This document shows positions 34,673 to 45,330 of a stretch of DNA of 64,000 bases, one piece after another. Origin of the DNA: Flammula alnicola. Lineage: Eukaryota > Basidiomycota > Agaricomycetes > Agaricales > Strophariaceae. Each line of letters begins with the position of its first letter. The first letter of the stretch is position 1. The position numbers and the translations under genes were made by a program. The stretch is taken from positions 62,001 to 126,000 of the forward strand of contig JADNRV010000050.1 of assembly GCA_015499995.1 (NCBI GenBank). The letters are read 5' to 3'. The notes below the pieces were generated by a model. It was given only the letters and a program-made list of their open reading frames with translations, did not search any database and was not told where the DNA came from.

Positions 34673-35298
34673 GCTTTGTGGAGGATCTCGTTGAGACATG
34701 TTCGGAGGGCGAGTGGGGTCACTTTGGGTTCGACACCTTGGTTTACCCGGAGGTTAGTGAGGTGGAAGTCAACTATCACCCTTGCAGGATGACGGTGGTG
34801 AGCAGAAGGGGCCGCTGCCTTGTCCGCCTGCTTTGTCTGGTGTGTGGTTTTCATAGTGTGCCCGCGAGCAGGGGTGCATGGCGTGGCCTTGACAGTATCA
34901 GCATACGACGGTGTTGGATTCCGAAGGTTGGTGGGAGGGCTCGCAGAGGGCGCTTGGGTTGCGCCTTGAGAATTTTCCAGGCTGATGTGGTTTGCAATTG
35001 AGCTGAGTAGTGAATGACCCGGGTAACCCCCGGGTAAAAATTTCTGACCCGTACCCTTACCCGTCGAAACCCGTACCCGTACCTTACGGGTACGGGTTTG
35101 CATGGGTGGGGGTAGGGGGTACACAAAAACCCGAGGGTCTACACTACCCGTGGTCGGGGTAGCGAATAGGTGGGTGAGGTGTTGGCAGATGAGACCTCGC
35201 CGATGCACCCCAGATGTCGATTGACATCGGGGTGACCATCTGTGAGGGTCTATGAACTGCGGCAAGCAATGTTGATGCTCAGGTAACTTCTGCTCCAA
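34672..35298 (-). pseudogene. LINE ORF1-like (gag-type) fragment, 5' piece
   Basis: Minus strand: SLLSSIANHISLENSQGATQ, NPTPSYADTVKATPCTPARG, a Lys/Ala-rich linker, then VDFHLTNLRVNQGVEPKVTP and ALRTCLNEILHKAG. The disordered Pro/Ala N-terminus followed by a short folded segment fits ORF1 of a non-LTR retrotransposon. The upstream part to 35298 overlaps the acccgtaccc repeat and is not convincingly coding. Confidence 0.5.
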
Positions 35299-35910
35299 AA
35301 GAAATGGGTTGGCCGATGCTTGTTCGCGACTGCGGACTGTGTGGGGTCATTGCCGCTGCTGCGAAGGCCCGACACTGAATTTGGAGGTTGTCGTCGGTAG
35401 AGATATGGTGTAGGCTTGGTGATAAGAGAGATGAGTCAGCACGTTATTGCGGGGACTCAGGCAGCGATGCGCCGTGGTGGCCCTCAGAAATAGCCCATAA
35501 TGAGAATGCCACTGTGCTAAGGACCATTCTGCACAGAAATGAGGCAGTAAGTACTTGTGTGATGCTACTAGGCATGCTACGTACCTGACACTGTTTCCTC
35601 GTTGTGTTGCCCTGCTACATCATGATGCGCTGCTCGATAGGTTGCGGTCACGGTTTGGAGGTCGTTGTTGTCGGGGGCGGCTGGGGCAGAGGTTGGGTGG
35701 TGGTGGTGGTGGTGGTGGGAAGAACGAGGTGCAGTTGTTTCGCTCGCAATGCATCCCAACCGACATTGATTTCGAGCTCCAATGCCGAACTGCCGACGGT
35801 ACCCTTATACCCGCCTCACGGGTATGGGTTTGGCTAGGGTACAGATTTTCGTACCATACCCGTACCCCTGCTTACCCGTCACCTGTACCCACGCGGGTTT
35901 CGGTACCCGT
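35020..35910. repeat. ACCCGTACCC-type degenerate repeats flanking about 690 bp
   Basis: At 35020-35110 and 35797-35912 the words acccgtaccc, gggtacgggt and ttacccgtc recur in both orientations. The second block resembles the first in direct orientation (gggta...aaattt/gatttt...acccgtaccc...ttacccgtc). A (GGT)n microsatellite lies at about 35696-35720. This looks like remains of a short dispersed repeat rather than genes. Confidence 0.5.
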
Positions 35911-35912
35911 GT

Positions 35913-36812
35913 CGATCACTAGAGCTGAGGATCGTCTGTGTGGGGCAGACTTCTGGGAGTGCCGAGTCAAAGGGTGAAAATTTCGTGATTTGCGACAGTC
36001 GTCATAAGAGCGTCGAGCTGGGCGTTCAGGACGGCCAGCAGGCCCATTGGCGCATACAGTGGCGTGGCAGGGTTCAGGTTGGTTGGGAACGGGGGTTACT
36101 TATCCGCCGCCGGAGGCAGTTTAGTTGGGATTGTCTTGGTATGTGTCGGTAGTGTGGGAGGTAGGACATCCCGAGATGCTTGTAGTGGTGAGTAGGTTCC
36201 ATCAGTCCTGCTCCTCTTTATGATTTTATCGGTGTGGGGTAACTTAGTCGGTGGGGTTGAGGCTGAGCGCTGAGCTTCAGTGAGAGTGCGAGTACGATAC
36301 AAGGTGGGATATCGATGGCAAATTCTATTTTTTTACCCTGTCTGAGTCTGACTGCCGCGGGACAGCCCGGACCAGTGCAGAAGCCTGCAGACGCTGACAC
36401 GCTTTGCCTTGATCACAGGGCAGCTCAGCATAGCTCCGCCCTACACAGAAGATTGTCTCCGCCGGCAGAGTTTCACAGAACCGATTTTCACTAGCGCTGA
36501 GGTTGTAGGCGCGGCTTGGTTCCGAGGAGGCGGCCCCAACGGTGACCGTTCGCGTTTTTGTCTTTGTTGATGGTGGTTTGGAACAGACGTGTGGTTGAGT
36601 CACATGTTTTTCAGGCGTCTCGTTAATTTAAATATTAATAAGACGCGGCATGCATGCTCAATACGGTCTCGCCTTCTCATTCTTTGGCATAAAGACATTG
36701 CTGAAAGACAAAGGACCATACCTTCAAAATGGAAGTTCTCACTTAGCCCACCGCCACTTCACAGTACTCTTGACCTCCCGCCATCACATTAACGATCCTT
36801 CAATCTTACTGC
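35913..36812. other. No gene recognised
   Basis: Short frames only. This is the upstream region of the RING-finger gene; I see no clear TATA element. Confidence 0.4.
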
Positions 36813-38226
36813 ATGTCCAAGTCCAGGTTGTTTTCTTCTAAACAGCGAGGATCCAGCATTTACGAGGCCTACAAGAAGAGATCGGAATGCCTTGACCAAG
36901 CGATCTTCACGCTTTCCAAAGGAAAAGCTGTAAGTTTTCCCTTACCATAAATAGCCACAATCGTCTAATGTTCGTATTCGGCCACAAGCCAATAGGGCAA
37001 GGTATCTCTGTCAACGTCAGGTTTGATGCGGGTACACCTACTGCATCGAGTTCCATTCAAGTACAGACGGACCTGGACCCGGTTTCAGTCGTCCATCGCT
37101 CTGGGCTGGAGGCCAACACGAGTTGTCTCGTTGCATCCAGTTGTGTACAAGAAGCACCGAGCTCCAGCGGAAAAGAGGAGGCCGATCAACCACGCGTAAG
37201 GATCCCATTAGAGAAAGTTAATGATACCACTGAATCAAATATGGGCAGGTTCTTGAACTCGAGCGACAGCTTCAATCCTCTCTTCAAAGCATCACGGAGC
37301 TGGAGGAAAAATTGATAGAGGTTATACTCTGCACCTTCCTTGCCATTCGAAAAACTAATGTAGTCTTTAAGGAGAAGCACACGCTTCTCGCGCAGCTCCA
37401 GGAAAAGGACACACAGCTCCAGGAAAAGGACGCGCAGCTCCAGGAAAAGGACGTGCAGCTCCAGGAAACTAACACGCAGGCCGAAGAACTCCGTGAGTGG
37501 ATGAAGGAGGCAGAAACTCGATTTACGGGGGTTATTGAGGTCCGTCCAGTCAGGCTGCGTTTTCTTGAAAGAATTATTGACTGCGTCACCATGACCTCTA
37601 GGAGAAGCAGTCTGCCATCCAACAGCTTAATGAGGTCCAGATCGAGTATTCCCGCATTGCTGAAGTAACAATGAAAGATTTCCAGACGCTTCCTCCAAGA
37701 TTCTAACTTTTTGACAGGAAAATGATTTCTTGATGGCACAGCTTGACGAAAGTCGTTCTGAGACGCAGAACACACGGGATTCGTTGAATAAGGTCGAGAA
37801 AAGGCTTATTCAGGTCAGTAGCGTCATCTTTTCTCAGTACATCCGACGCCTGATACCAGACATTATGCCCACGTAGGAGAAGCGCGCCGTTGAGCAAGAA
37901 TACGAGGAACTTGATGATCAGTTGCGTACTGTCAAGGGCCAGAGAGACAGCGTAGCCGGAGTCCTGCGCGAGCATCGCGAATGCAAAATTTGCTATTCAA
38001 TCATCAATTGTTCCGCTGTGTAAGTCGTTGGTGTTCTGTTTATTACGGGATCGCCTCTGACCAACCATTTAGGCTCTCTTGCGGGCACATTTTCTGTTGC
38101 CCTTGCATGAAGAACTGGCACCGCATAAACAAGAGTTGTCCAGTGTGCCGCCAGCCTGCAACTTTGGTGTACGTAAAGAAGATATACGTCTTGAAAAATT
38201 TATTCGACTTGTTCCAATGCACCTGA
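36813..38226 (+). CDS. RING-finger protein with long coiled coil (putative E3 ubiquitin ligase)
   Basis: The start is MSKSRLFSSKQRGSSIYEAY at 36813; exon 1 ends 36929 and about seven short introns follow. The exon-2 acceptor is uncertain (near 36989). The middle is a coiled coil with four near-identical heptads QLQEKDx (37395-37470), then KQSAIQQLNEVQIEYSRIAE and LMAQLDESRSETQNTRDSL. The C-terminus has a C3HC4 RING: C-K-I-C, then C-G-H-I-F-C-C-P-C, then C-P-V-C (HRECKICYSIINCSA; LSCGHIFCCPCMKNWHRI; SCPVCRQPA), split by one intron at about 38020-38072. RING domains recruit ubiquitin-conjugating enzymes; the target here is unknown. Stop is at 38224-38226. No disabling change was seen, so it may be live cargo of the element. 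A structural role is also possible. Confidence 0.72.
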
Positions 38227-38839
38227 CGGGTATCTAGCTGGGACTGCCTTTCTTTACTACAATGTCTTGTCATTGCAATGTACTTATACAGACCATTGAT
38301 TGCATCTGTTGGCCCCCGAGAAGTGACATAAATTTTACCATATCGCCTAGGCCGCGCATGGCAGTTTCAGCCTGGTGTCTCTGCTGGTGTCATCCAAGCT
38401 GTACACTAATTATAAATGGAGATGAAAGCATGATCGATTGGATGCTTATGAGGTCGCGAACTATAGGAGGACGTAAGGAGCGTAAGCCGTCCGACTCTAC
38501 GAGTCAGTGATCAATGTTGCTTATGCTGCCCACTGGCAAGACCCCGTTCTACCCCCTTCAACTGCCTTGCTCGGATTCTCATTGGACCCAGCGATGGGCC
38601 TAGAAAGCTTCTGCTTATGACCGTCGGACAACCTTGTCTTGTTGGATGCTGTCGTATTTGCCCTCAGAAGGATTCGCTTGACTGTAAATAACACAGATAC
38701 CGACGACTGCGAGATAACGCGATAAATATGTATGTGGCAATGGTGACAATCCGATGCATGCACTTGCGCGAACGTTGGCAATGGAAACTCGACGGCGCTA
38801 CATTTTACTATTCACAACCTGCTAAAATCGGAGACGATA

Positions 38840-39184
38840 GCCCACCAGGCCCTTCTCTCTCCCTTTTTCCGCTCTCTCGACAAGGTCAAGACTCTGATCC
38901 TCGATGTCGTAAACCACTCCCAATTCACGGATCTCCTTCAGCACTTTCGCCAACAGCAAACTTCCAAGTTGTTTATGCCATCCCTCAGCATCTTGGGTTT
39001 CGAGTGCGTAGACTTTAGCGAAGAGGAGTTATTCGATGAATTCTTGCAGTTTGTTTGCCAGAGGAAGGAAGCTGGTTTGGAATTCCAGTCCATACGGTTC
39101 GACAAACACGATATCACCTGTCATCAACTCGTCCAACTGGAGAGACTTGGGATAACTGTGGAATTAGTGGTACGAGAGTACTAA
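38840..39184 (+). pseudogene. C-terminal fragment of an F-box/LRR-like protein
   Basis: Plus strand: FFRSLDKVKTLILDVVNHSQ, FTDLLQHFRQQQTSKLFMP, ILGFECVDFSEEELFDEFLQ and KHDITCHQLVQLERLGITVE, stop at 39182-39184. The leucine pattern and the -L-D-F-L-x(2)R-x(4)G-x(3)L- ending resemble the tails of agaricomycete F-box proteins. The start and F-box are not present, so this is a fragment; the identity is tentative. Confidence 0.4.
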
Positions 39185-39912
39185 TCGGGGAGTGTCAACC
39201 AGCCCGAGTGCATGAGCGAGCTACTCTGTGAAATATATGTTTATGCTACCATTGAATTCGAGGGCATAAGCCCCTTGCTCACTCTAGTTTGCATCCATGA
39301 CGATCTCGAAGAACAAACTACTGAGAGACCGAACGTCTGGCCAGCACCTTTTTAATTTACAGGCGCTCAGAGTCAATTGCCTTTTCGACTTTATTCAACC
39401 GTGTACTCGGGAGGCAATTCCATGCGTTGCATTTGCGGCAGACACGGAAGGGAGCAGAGCCTCTCGGGTTGTCCGCATGCATCGGTGGGCGCTGCGGAAA
39501 GGGCGTACGGATGCCTAAAGTCGAGGAGGCGATAGAGGGCGAGCCGAACGACGACGATTGCGGGAACGGTAGCCAGCTATGTGTTCATCTGCGAGGCATG
39601 AGAAGGGAACGATTAGATAAACGTCGGAAAAGATAGAACAAGAACCCTACACGGAGGAAAAACATCGAAATTCAAAAAGAATAAAGGGACAATGAAGCGT
39701 ACCTGATGCCCAGAGCCTCCAAACACCCAGCCAGCCACGTTTTTGTTGCGGCCACAGCAGGGCGATGACGGACGGACGGACGTACCCAGCATGCCCATCA
39801 TGATGCACGCCCGTTCGAGCCTCTCTTGGCTGCTAAACCCCTCAATAATTGCGCTTTCGACAGATGGTGACGGGTATCGGCGTCGTTCAGTTCTTCGTCA
39901 TGCGATGTTTTA
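39185..39912. other. No gene recognised before the right inverted repeat
   Basis: Short frames only; gacggacggacggacg near 39769-39782 is a small simple repeat. Confidence 0.4.
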
Positions 39913-40601
39913 CAATCGGCTCTCTGCTATTGCGATTGCAGTCGACCTGGATATCAACAAATGTGATGACCGAACGTTGAAGGCGCGCAATTATATTCCA
40001 CTTGCGAACGCGGATGGTACGATGCGCTTTGCTATTTTTACGCGGAGTCACTCGTTGATCTATGATCTTGATGATCGCCCGCGGCGTCAAACCGAACTTT
40101 GCCGCTGAAGGGAGTCCCTTATCAGACGCTTATCGCGTGCTCATTGACACGCTTGTCGACACGATGAGCGAGGCGATGACTGTTTCTCGACCTGTTTCTT
40201 AGGCAAACATAACATATTTTGTTTGTACCTGTAACTTTACAATATATAAAACCTGTTTTTCATAGATGTATCTATAACATAAAGAAGATCTGTATTGAAA
40301 ACAAACAGCTTTCATAAATAGCTTACCTGTTTCTCTAAAAAAAAAACAAAGAAACATGTCACATATTTTATTTTGAAACATTAGGCAAACATTAGTCCTG
40401 TTTTGATGATGTTTTGAAAAGAAATTTTATAATAAAATGCGACATATAAATTACCGAAACAGTTTAAAAACAGGTCTTCTATTTTTAATTATTTTCTTTG
40501 TCAAACATCTTACCTGTTTTCCTTCCAAACATGAATAAAAATCCATCAGTGATTTCTTTTTGGTGCTGTTTCTTGAAAAAAAAGTGTCGGTGCCAGCAGT
40601 G
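39913..40601 (-). repeat. Right terminal inverted repeat
   Basis: Reverse-complement copy of 1561-2247, ending gccagcagtg at 40601. It keeps a CpG at 12 of the 13 inner positions where one copy has CpG and the other TpG or CpA; one small indel (cat near 40067) also separates the copies. It carries the same AAACAGG subterminal motifs as the left repeat. Confidence 0.85.
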
Positions 40602-40604
40602 TTG
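40602..40604. other. Putative 3-bp target-site duplication (right), TTG
   Basis: TTG directly follows the CAGTG terminus, matches TTG at 1558-1560, and then continues atttcgagttttgtccc, the sequence expected after cattcaac in the uninterrupted host repeat. Confidence 0.75.
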
Positions 40605-40785
40605 ATTTCGAGTTTTGTCCCACTGTTTGTTTGGTTTGCATGGTTACGTCTTCCTATCAATCACCACCAAATAAAAGTTTGTACCCATTCAACTTGAATT
40701 CGAGTTTTGTCCCATTGTTTGTTTGGTTTGAATGGTTACGTCTCCTTGTCAATCATCACCAAATATAATTCTTGTTCAACTTGCG
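40605..40785 (+). repeat. Tandem copies of the LTR-like host repeat at the right insertion edge
   Basis: Two consecutive units (about 40605-40696 and 40697-40783) read cgagttttgtcccactg/cattg, tggttacgtct and a ccaaataaaa/ccaaatataa word, each ending ttcaacttg. The first is very close to 1477-1560 on the far side of the element. Confidence 0.75.
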
Positions 40786-40924
40786 TTCTTGTCGATCACC
40801 TTATAACGTATTTTCGAATCTTGTACTTGTTTCAAATTCTAATTTATAATATCACTAGTGCACTGCAAAATTTGCAATAGCCACCTTGGTGACTGCTCGA
40901 AAGCGGTACAGTTTCATACCTGTA

Positions 40925-41061
40925 GGCTTGGGTTTGTGTGCCTCCGAGTCCATGCAGTGGACCTTCAGCGTGTATTGACTGGTGAACCGCCGATCGCATC
41001 CGATGATAACGCACGGGAAGCGTCGGCGCTGAAGTTGAGGGTCAACAACAGCGGTCCGCAT
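40925..41061 (-). pseudogene. C2H2 zinc-finger fragment
   Basis: Minus strand: RFPCVIIGCDRRFTSQYTL then KVHCMDSEAHKPKP. This fits one C2H2 finger of a fungal transcription factor (C-x4-C-x12-H with a following His), followed by the common linker EAHKPKP; an inserted CMDS seems to disturb the His spacing. No further fingers are found, so it is a fragment. Its 5' side is the 38-bp tandem repeat. Confidence 0.5.
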
Positions 41062-41100
41062 TGGCGCTGAAGTTGAGGGTCAACAACAGCGGTCCGCATT
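41025..41100 (+). repeat. Perfect 38-bp tandem duplication
   Basis: 41025-41062 is repeated exactly at 41063-41100 (unit begins ggcgctgaagttgaggg and ends gcggtccgcatt). This is a recent slippage-type or repair duplication at the edge of the zinc-finger fragment. Confidence 0.9.
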
Positions 41101-41492
41101 GGCGAAGCCTCCCGCGAGGGCGAGCGTTTTACCTATGGGGTGTCCAAATTCGAACAAGAGGCAGCGGGAGAATGCGACATAGATGACTGCGGCGAATGCA
41201 ACTAGGGGTTGCCAAGTAGACGAGGAAGAAGGAAATTGGTGCGGTAAGGAGGTCGTGAAATTGAAGTTAAAGTAGAATATTCGTGTAGATTCAGCTGGGG
41301 AGAGAAGCCTGGGACGCTATGAGCGACGAGATCCAGTTAGTCGATAGAATATGAAGTTGTTTCTTTGTTCAGCTCAACCTAGCCCTTCCAAGAAGTGTAA
41401 AATCAGTGACGATGTAGGACACTTTGAAATCATAATACCTTCGCCTGTCTTCTCTAAACATAGTTGTCTCTATACATAAGTAGTCTCTGAAA

Positions 41493-42181
41493 TGGTGAGC
41501 CTTATCCTTATGACACTTAAGGCGTAACATATGTGACTGATGCAGCAAGGCGCTGGAGACGAAGTCGACCTTTTATTCAACAAGGATTCTCAGAAAGCTG
41601 CCAACGCCGCCTTCCACGGAACGATATGGGAAGAAGAATGCACCCAGATTATTGGGTGTGCGAAAAGTTGCAATTCGCGGCTCGAATGCGAAGCTCTTTC
41701 CAGAAATCGATCCGTGAGTCTTGCATATAATTTGACAGTCTGGACTATGGACCCATCGTCAAAATTCTGGGAACTTGAACGCAGTGTGAATATTCCACTT
41801 ATCTTGCGGTTCTTTTTTTGCATTCTTCCCCTTCAGCTACTTCCCTCTGGACTTGGTGTTAAAGAGGTATAGGCGAACAAGTTTCGCTGTGATTCGTCAC
41901 AGTTAGCCCAACTAGCCGACCGGCCAGACCTTCATCTAAAGTTCTCTGTACTTCCGAGTCCCTCTGTCAAGCCTAAGGAATCAACGAATGATCATTCTTA
42001 TCAGATCGTTACCCAGGTTTTGGCTTCGGGTTTTATTGGAAGAAACGAGGGTGCTGACCATATCTCGATTTTCAATACTATTGGGTCTCGCAGATTGAGT
42101 GCGTTCCATCACCAGAATGATATGTATCTTCGCAAACCCGCCCTACAGTTATCAGCGCTCAGATACATCAAGCTCTTCTGA
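41493..42181 (+). CDS. Possible small hypothetical gene, three to four exons
   Basis: ATG at 41493 is followed by a GTGAGC donor; the next exon reads QGAGDEVDLLFNKDSQKAAN and ECTQIIGCAKSCNSRLECEA. Later exons read LLPSGLGVKE and, after a short 37-bp intron, LAQLADRPDLHLKFSVLPSP, SYQIVTQVLASGFIGRNEGA and LQLSALRYIKLF with stop at 42179-42181. The single-codon first exon and the very short intron weaken the model. There is no recognisable domain. Cysteine-containing CAKSCNSRLEC may be meaningful or chance. Confidence 0.3.
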
Positions 42182-42239
42182 ACGTATGGGCCCCGGCGCC
42201 GTCTCACGCCACGATGTATATCGACAACCCCAAATGAAA

Positions 42240-43130
42240 ACGCACCAGGCCGTTGTTCCGGTCAATATTTCTCTTGAAGACCCACGAGTCATTTAGTTGG
42301 AAGAAGCTCGAAGTGCCCCGCTCCAGGCGGGCCGTATCTTCCAAGTTACTTACATCGATAGGTATCGATAAAGTATGTCCTTAGAAAAACAAATGAAACA
42401 AAACATCGAGGATTAATACACTTACTCGTACATGAAAAAGCCACAGTTTAGGTTCCGCGCACCATCAAAGTGGTTCCATCTCCACCTCCGCAAAAAGATT
42501 CAAGCCCAAGCTTCTCCCTCGCGGTCACAAACAAACTCTGAAGCAGTGTCGCGGGAGCCAGTGACTTGTTCCAAGGACTTTCAACTTTCACTAGGGTGGT
42601 ATCAGCCATCTCGAAACTTATAACACCCACAGTTAGCTTACAACTCACCCGTTGATCGATTGGAATCATTTGGGCGGTCCGCTCGAAGGAATTACAAGGA
42701 CTTTCTTTGAGCGCGATATCGAGATGTCGATCCAGGTGCTTATGTTGGAATTTGTGTGCGATGTTCCTGTGAGATAAAATCAAGATTTTGGGGAACCTGT
42801 TTACGAAAACACCTGCTTGGCTGTGGATATTTCTCTTAAAGACCTACTTATCATCAGTCCGAGGCGGCTCGAAATATGCCACGTCTTGCAGGCCATATGT
42901 TCCAATTTCCAAGTTACTTCGATAACTTTATAAACCGAAATGAAAGGTCAGTTTGAGTTAACGTTACTGCTAACCACACACCACGAACTTTCCTCAGTCC
43001 GGCACTTCCACCTCCACAAAACACATTCACGCGCCTCTTCTCCCTGGCGCAGTGGCGAATCGCGATCACGTCCGACATTAAAAAATCTATGGCGATTGTA
43101 CGCTGCATGCCATAAGGCATGTAACTTTAT
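42240..43130 (+). repeat. Diverged tandem duplication of about 550 bp
   Basis: 42255-42620 and 42810-43080 share ordered words: tcaatatttctcttgaagacc / gatatttctcttaaagacc; tcttccaagttact / atttccaagttact; ttccatctccacctccgcaaaa / cttccacctccacaaaa; cttctccctcgcgg / cttctccctggcgc. Any coding potential is broken in both copies. Possibly two copies of a small relic gene; unidentified. Confidence 0.5.
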
Positions 43131-43330
43131 TTGAACGTCGATGTTTGTCAGGACTGGGTTGATCGATGGTACGTGGCAGGCACTCACCGCGGTGGGAAAC
43201 GAGCATGGGACGCTCATTACCTTCATATTTTGATTGAAAACTGTAGCTGGTGGAGTTATGGCGCACGCCACGCCCGGTGCCCCCAGTGCGGTTACATGCT
43301 TAGGAGGGTACTAATTAGGATGGCAGGCTA

Positions 43331-45330
43331 AGTATTATACCGTGTGTAAGTCTGGTGCGCAAGTGATCAACTTGAAGTTGCGCCGACATTCGAGGTTATT
43401 TAATATCGGCGAGGGCACCGACTCGGAGGCAACACCGAAGCCTTATCGATGCGGCGGCAGGTGACCACAGCAGTGTCATAGACGCGTGAGTTTGGAGTGA
43501 GCGAGGAGAACCTGAGCTTGGGTGTGAGCGTGTGAGCAAGTACTGCTGGACGGTCGAGCCTTGTCGGCGGGCTCCTATTCGGAACACAAAACGTGAACCA
43601 GCTCTATGGAAGAAGGAACTTCAAGGTGAAGGCTGTGACGAGGCCACGAAAATCCACGCCCCCTTGGAGCCTATGCCACCTAGAAACTTACCTGGAGCCA
43701 GGAGATGAGTACAGATGAGTACCAATATACTTGCCTATACTTGCTTACTCGGGAGGTGTGCAGGGGAGAGCAAGTGTGCGCTGAGCCTGCAGTCGCAAGT
43801 GTCATGTTATGAGCTCAAAGTAATCTGATTGGCCAGAAGAGAGGTCACACGAGCGTTTTTCTTCTCGCGTTTTTTCTTGTCAATGTTGGGGAACTTGCTC
43901 CCCTTGAACTTTGTCCTGCCGTCGTTTAACTTCAGAAGCTCGTGGGATTTACTGTAGGGGATGCGGCAAGCCCGCATCAGGCTACGCAGAACACCCGTTT
44001 TTATGCTGCACCTTAGCCTACCAAAAAGGGATGCATAGCACCACTGTCCGTTCCGTTTTCCGTTTTCCGCTTTCCGGCCCCGGCGCACGCGTGCGGGTTC
44101 TTGCCTCCCAGGCCTCGCGAGTCGCCGTGCCGTTCGGCGTTATGGCCAAATCGCTTTGGCTTTTCATGATCTTTCATATACATATACATAGTTCATTGAA
44201 GACTATGAACTGTACTAACTATGTACCCACGTACCCCAGCACAGTACGTACAATTTAATAGATACGGATTCTTACCAAGGAAAGCGAAAGCCTGGTGACC
44301 TCGCCCATGACGCTTGTACGTCATAAAGGGGGCGCATCTTGCTTACATATTTCTGAAACGTTCCGACCCACGCCACACTCGTGCGCTCGCGTAGTCGGCA
44401 GTTACAATATTGTTTGCCCTCTAGACTGCTGTATGTGTTCTCGAACCCTGATGCGCTTTATATGGATCATGGATCATATTTTCGCGTCGTTGCCTGCCAC
44501 TGTGTGAAAAGGATCGAAAAGTGTACATCCAGGAAAATTGTCTGGAAAAAATTGACAGTGACATGATGATGTAGACTTGGTGTTCCGGGTACCCACGTGA
44601 TCATATGACCATCCGAAGGGGTCGCCAATCAGACTGCGTGCAAGTTGAAGGAGACGATGGAGAGGGGAGAATAGGTTTTGGGAGCGACCTACGGGTTAGA
44701 TCCTGTATAAAAAAGAACTTGTAGGAGTAGTTTGTGGCTTTTAAAAACAGAACGCAAAGGAGAAGACAAAAAAGCCGAGGGCTTCGCGCGCGGGGAAATA
44801 AGTCGAGTCGGACCGGCCGAACAAAAAAGCGGATCGAACGGAGAGGCGTTGTTCTCTTTTTTTCATGATCATTGCATTGACCAGGGCCCAGGGGTACTTA
44901 CACTCGAGCACCTGCTACTGCTACTGCAAAGGCGACCAAACTAGCCCAAAACGAATTTTTCTGTCAAGGACCCTATCTATCATTTTCACAGCAAGCGTCC
45001 ACAGGAGGCATCACCACATAGACTGGAACACCAACCAACCAAACGTCGACAGCTCAAGTGACCCGCCTGCAGGCTTGCACTCCTACCTGCCAGGCCTCTA
45101 AAAAGGTGGGCCGTGCGATTTCCTGGCATCTGCTTTCTCCGTGGCGTTTTACTTAGGTGAACTCTGTTCCGTCCCAGAGCTACTTTTATAGGCCCGGTCG
45201 CGGGTTCCACTTTGAAGCGTATCGCCCGACACGACCCGACACACCCTATCAACGCTGGCCCGCTTTCACCCGTGTTCGAATTCGAATTCACACTCTCAGG
45301 TTGTAATAGTCAGCTAGTCAGACAGACGGG
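43331..45330. other. Intergenic, no gene recognised
   Basis: Frames are short on both strands. Near 44053-44075 gttccgttttccgttttccgctttccg is a small simple repeat. The last 200 bp are the probable promoter and 5' leader of the next gene. Confidence 0.45.

Larger units (their letters stand above)
1561..40601. mobile_element. Giant CACTA-like transposon (39 kb) with Tnp2-type transposase and gene cargo
   Basis: Seen in sequence: long inverted repeats at both ends with outermost bases CACTG...CAGTG, a TTG direct repeat on both sides, and matching host repeat units outside. A Tnp2-like transposase lies on the minus strand inside (29490-33126). Known of the superfamily: CACTA/EnSpm elements start CACTA or CACTG, make 3-bp duplications and carry subterminal binding motifs. 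Inference: the 39-kb segment moved, or was built, as one unit with captured host gene fragments, a TET/JBP-like gene and several intact-looking genes. The transposase has an apparent frameshift, so the copy may now depend on others. Alternative: two independent insertions of one short element in opposite orientation; the shared TTG and continuous flanking repeat argue against this. Confidence 0.68.

Noticed and set aside
1561..40601. Helitron or Starship as the large element
   Set aside because: No Rep/helicase and no tyrosine recombinase (captain) is seen; a clear 3-bp duplication and long inverted repeats fit a DDE-type DNA transposon instead.
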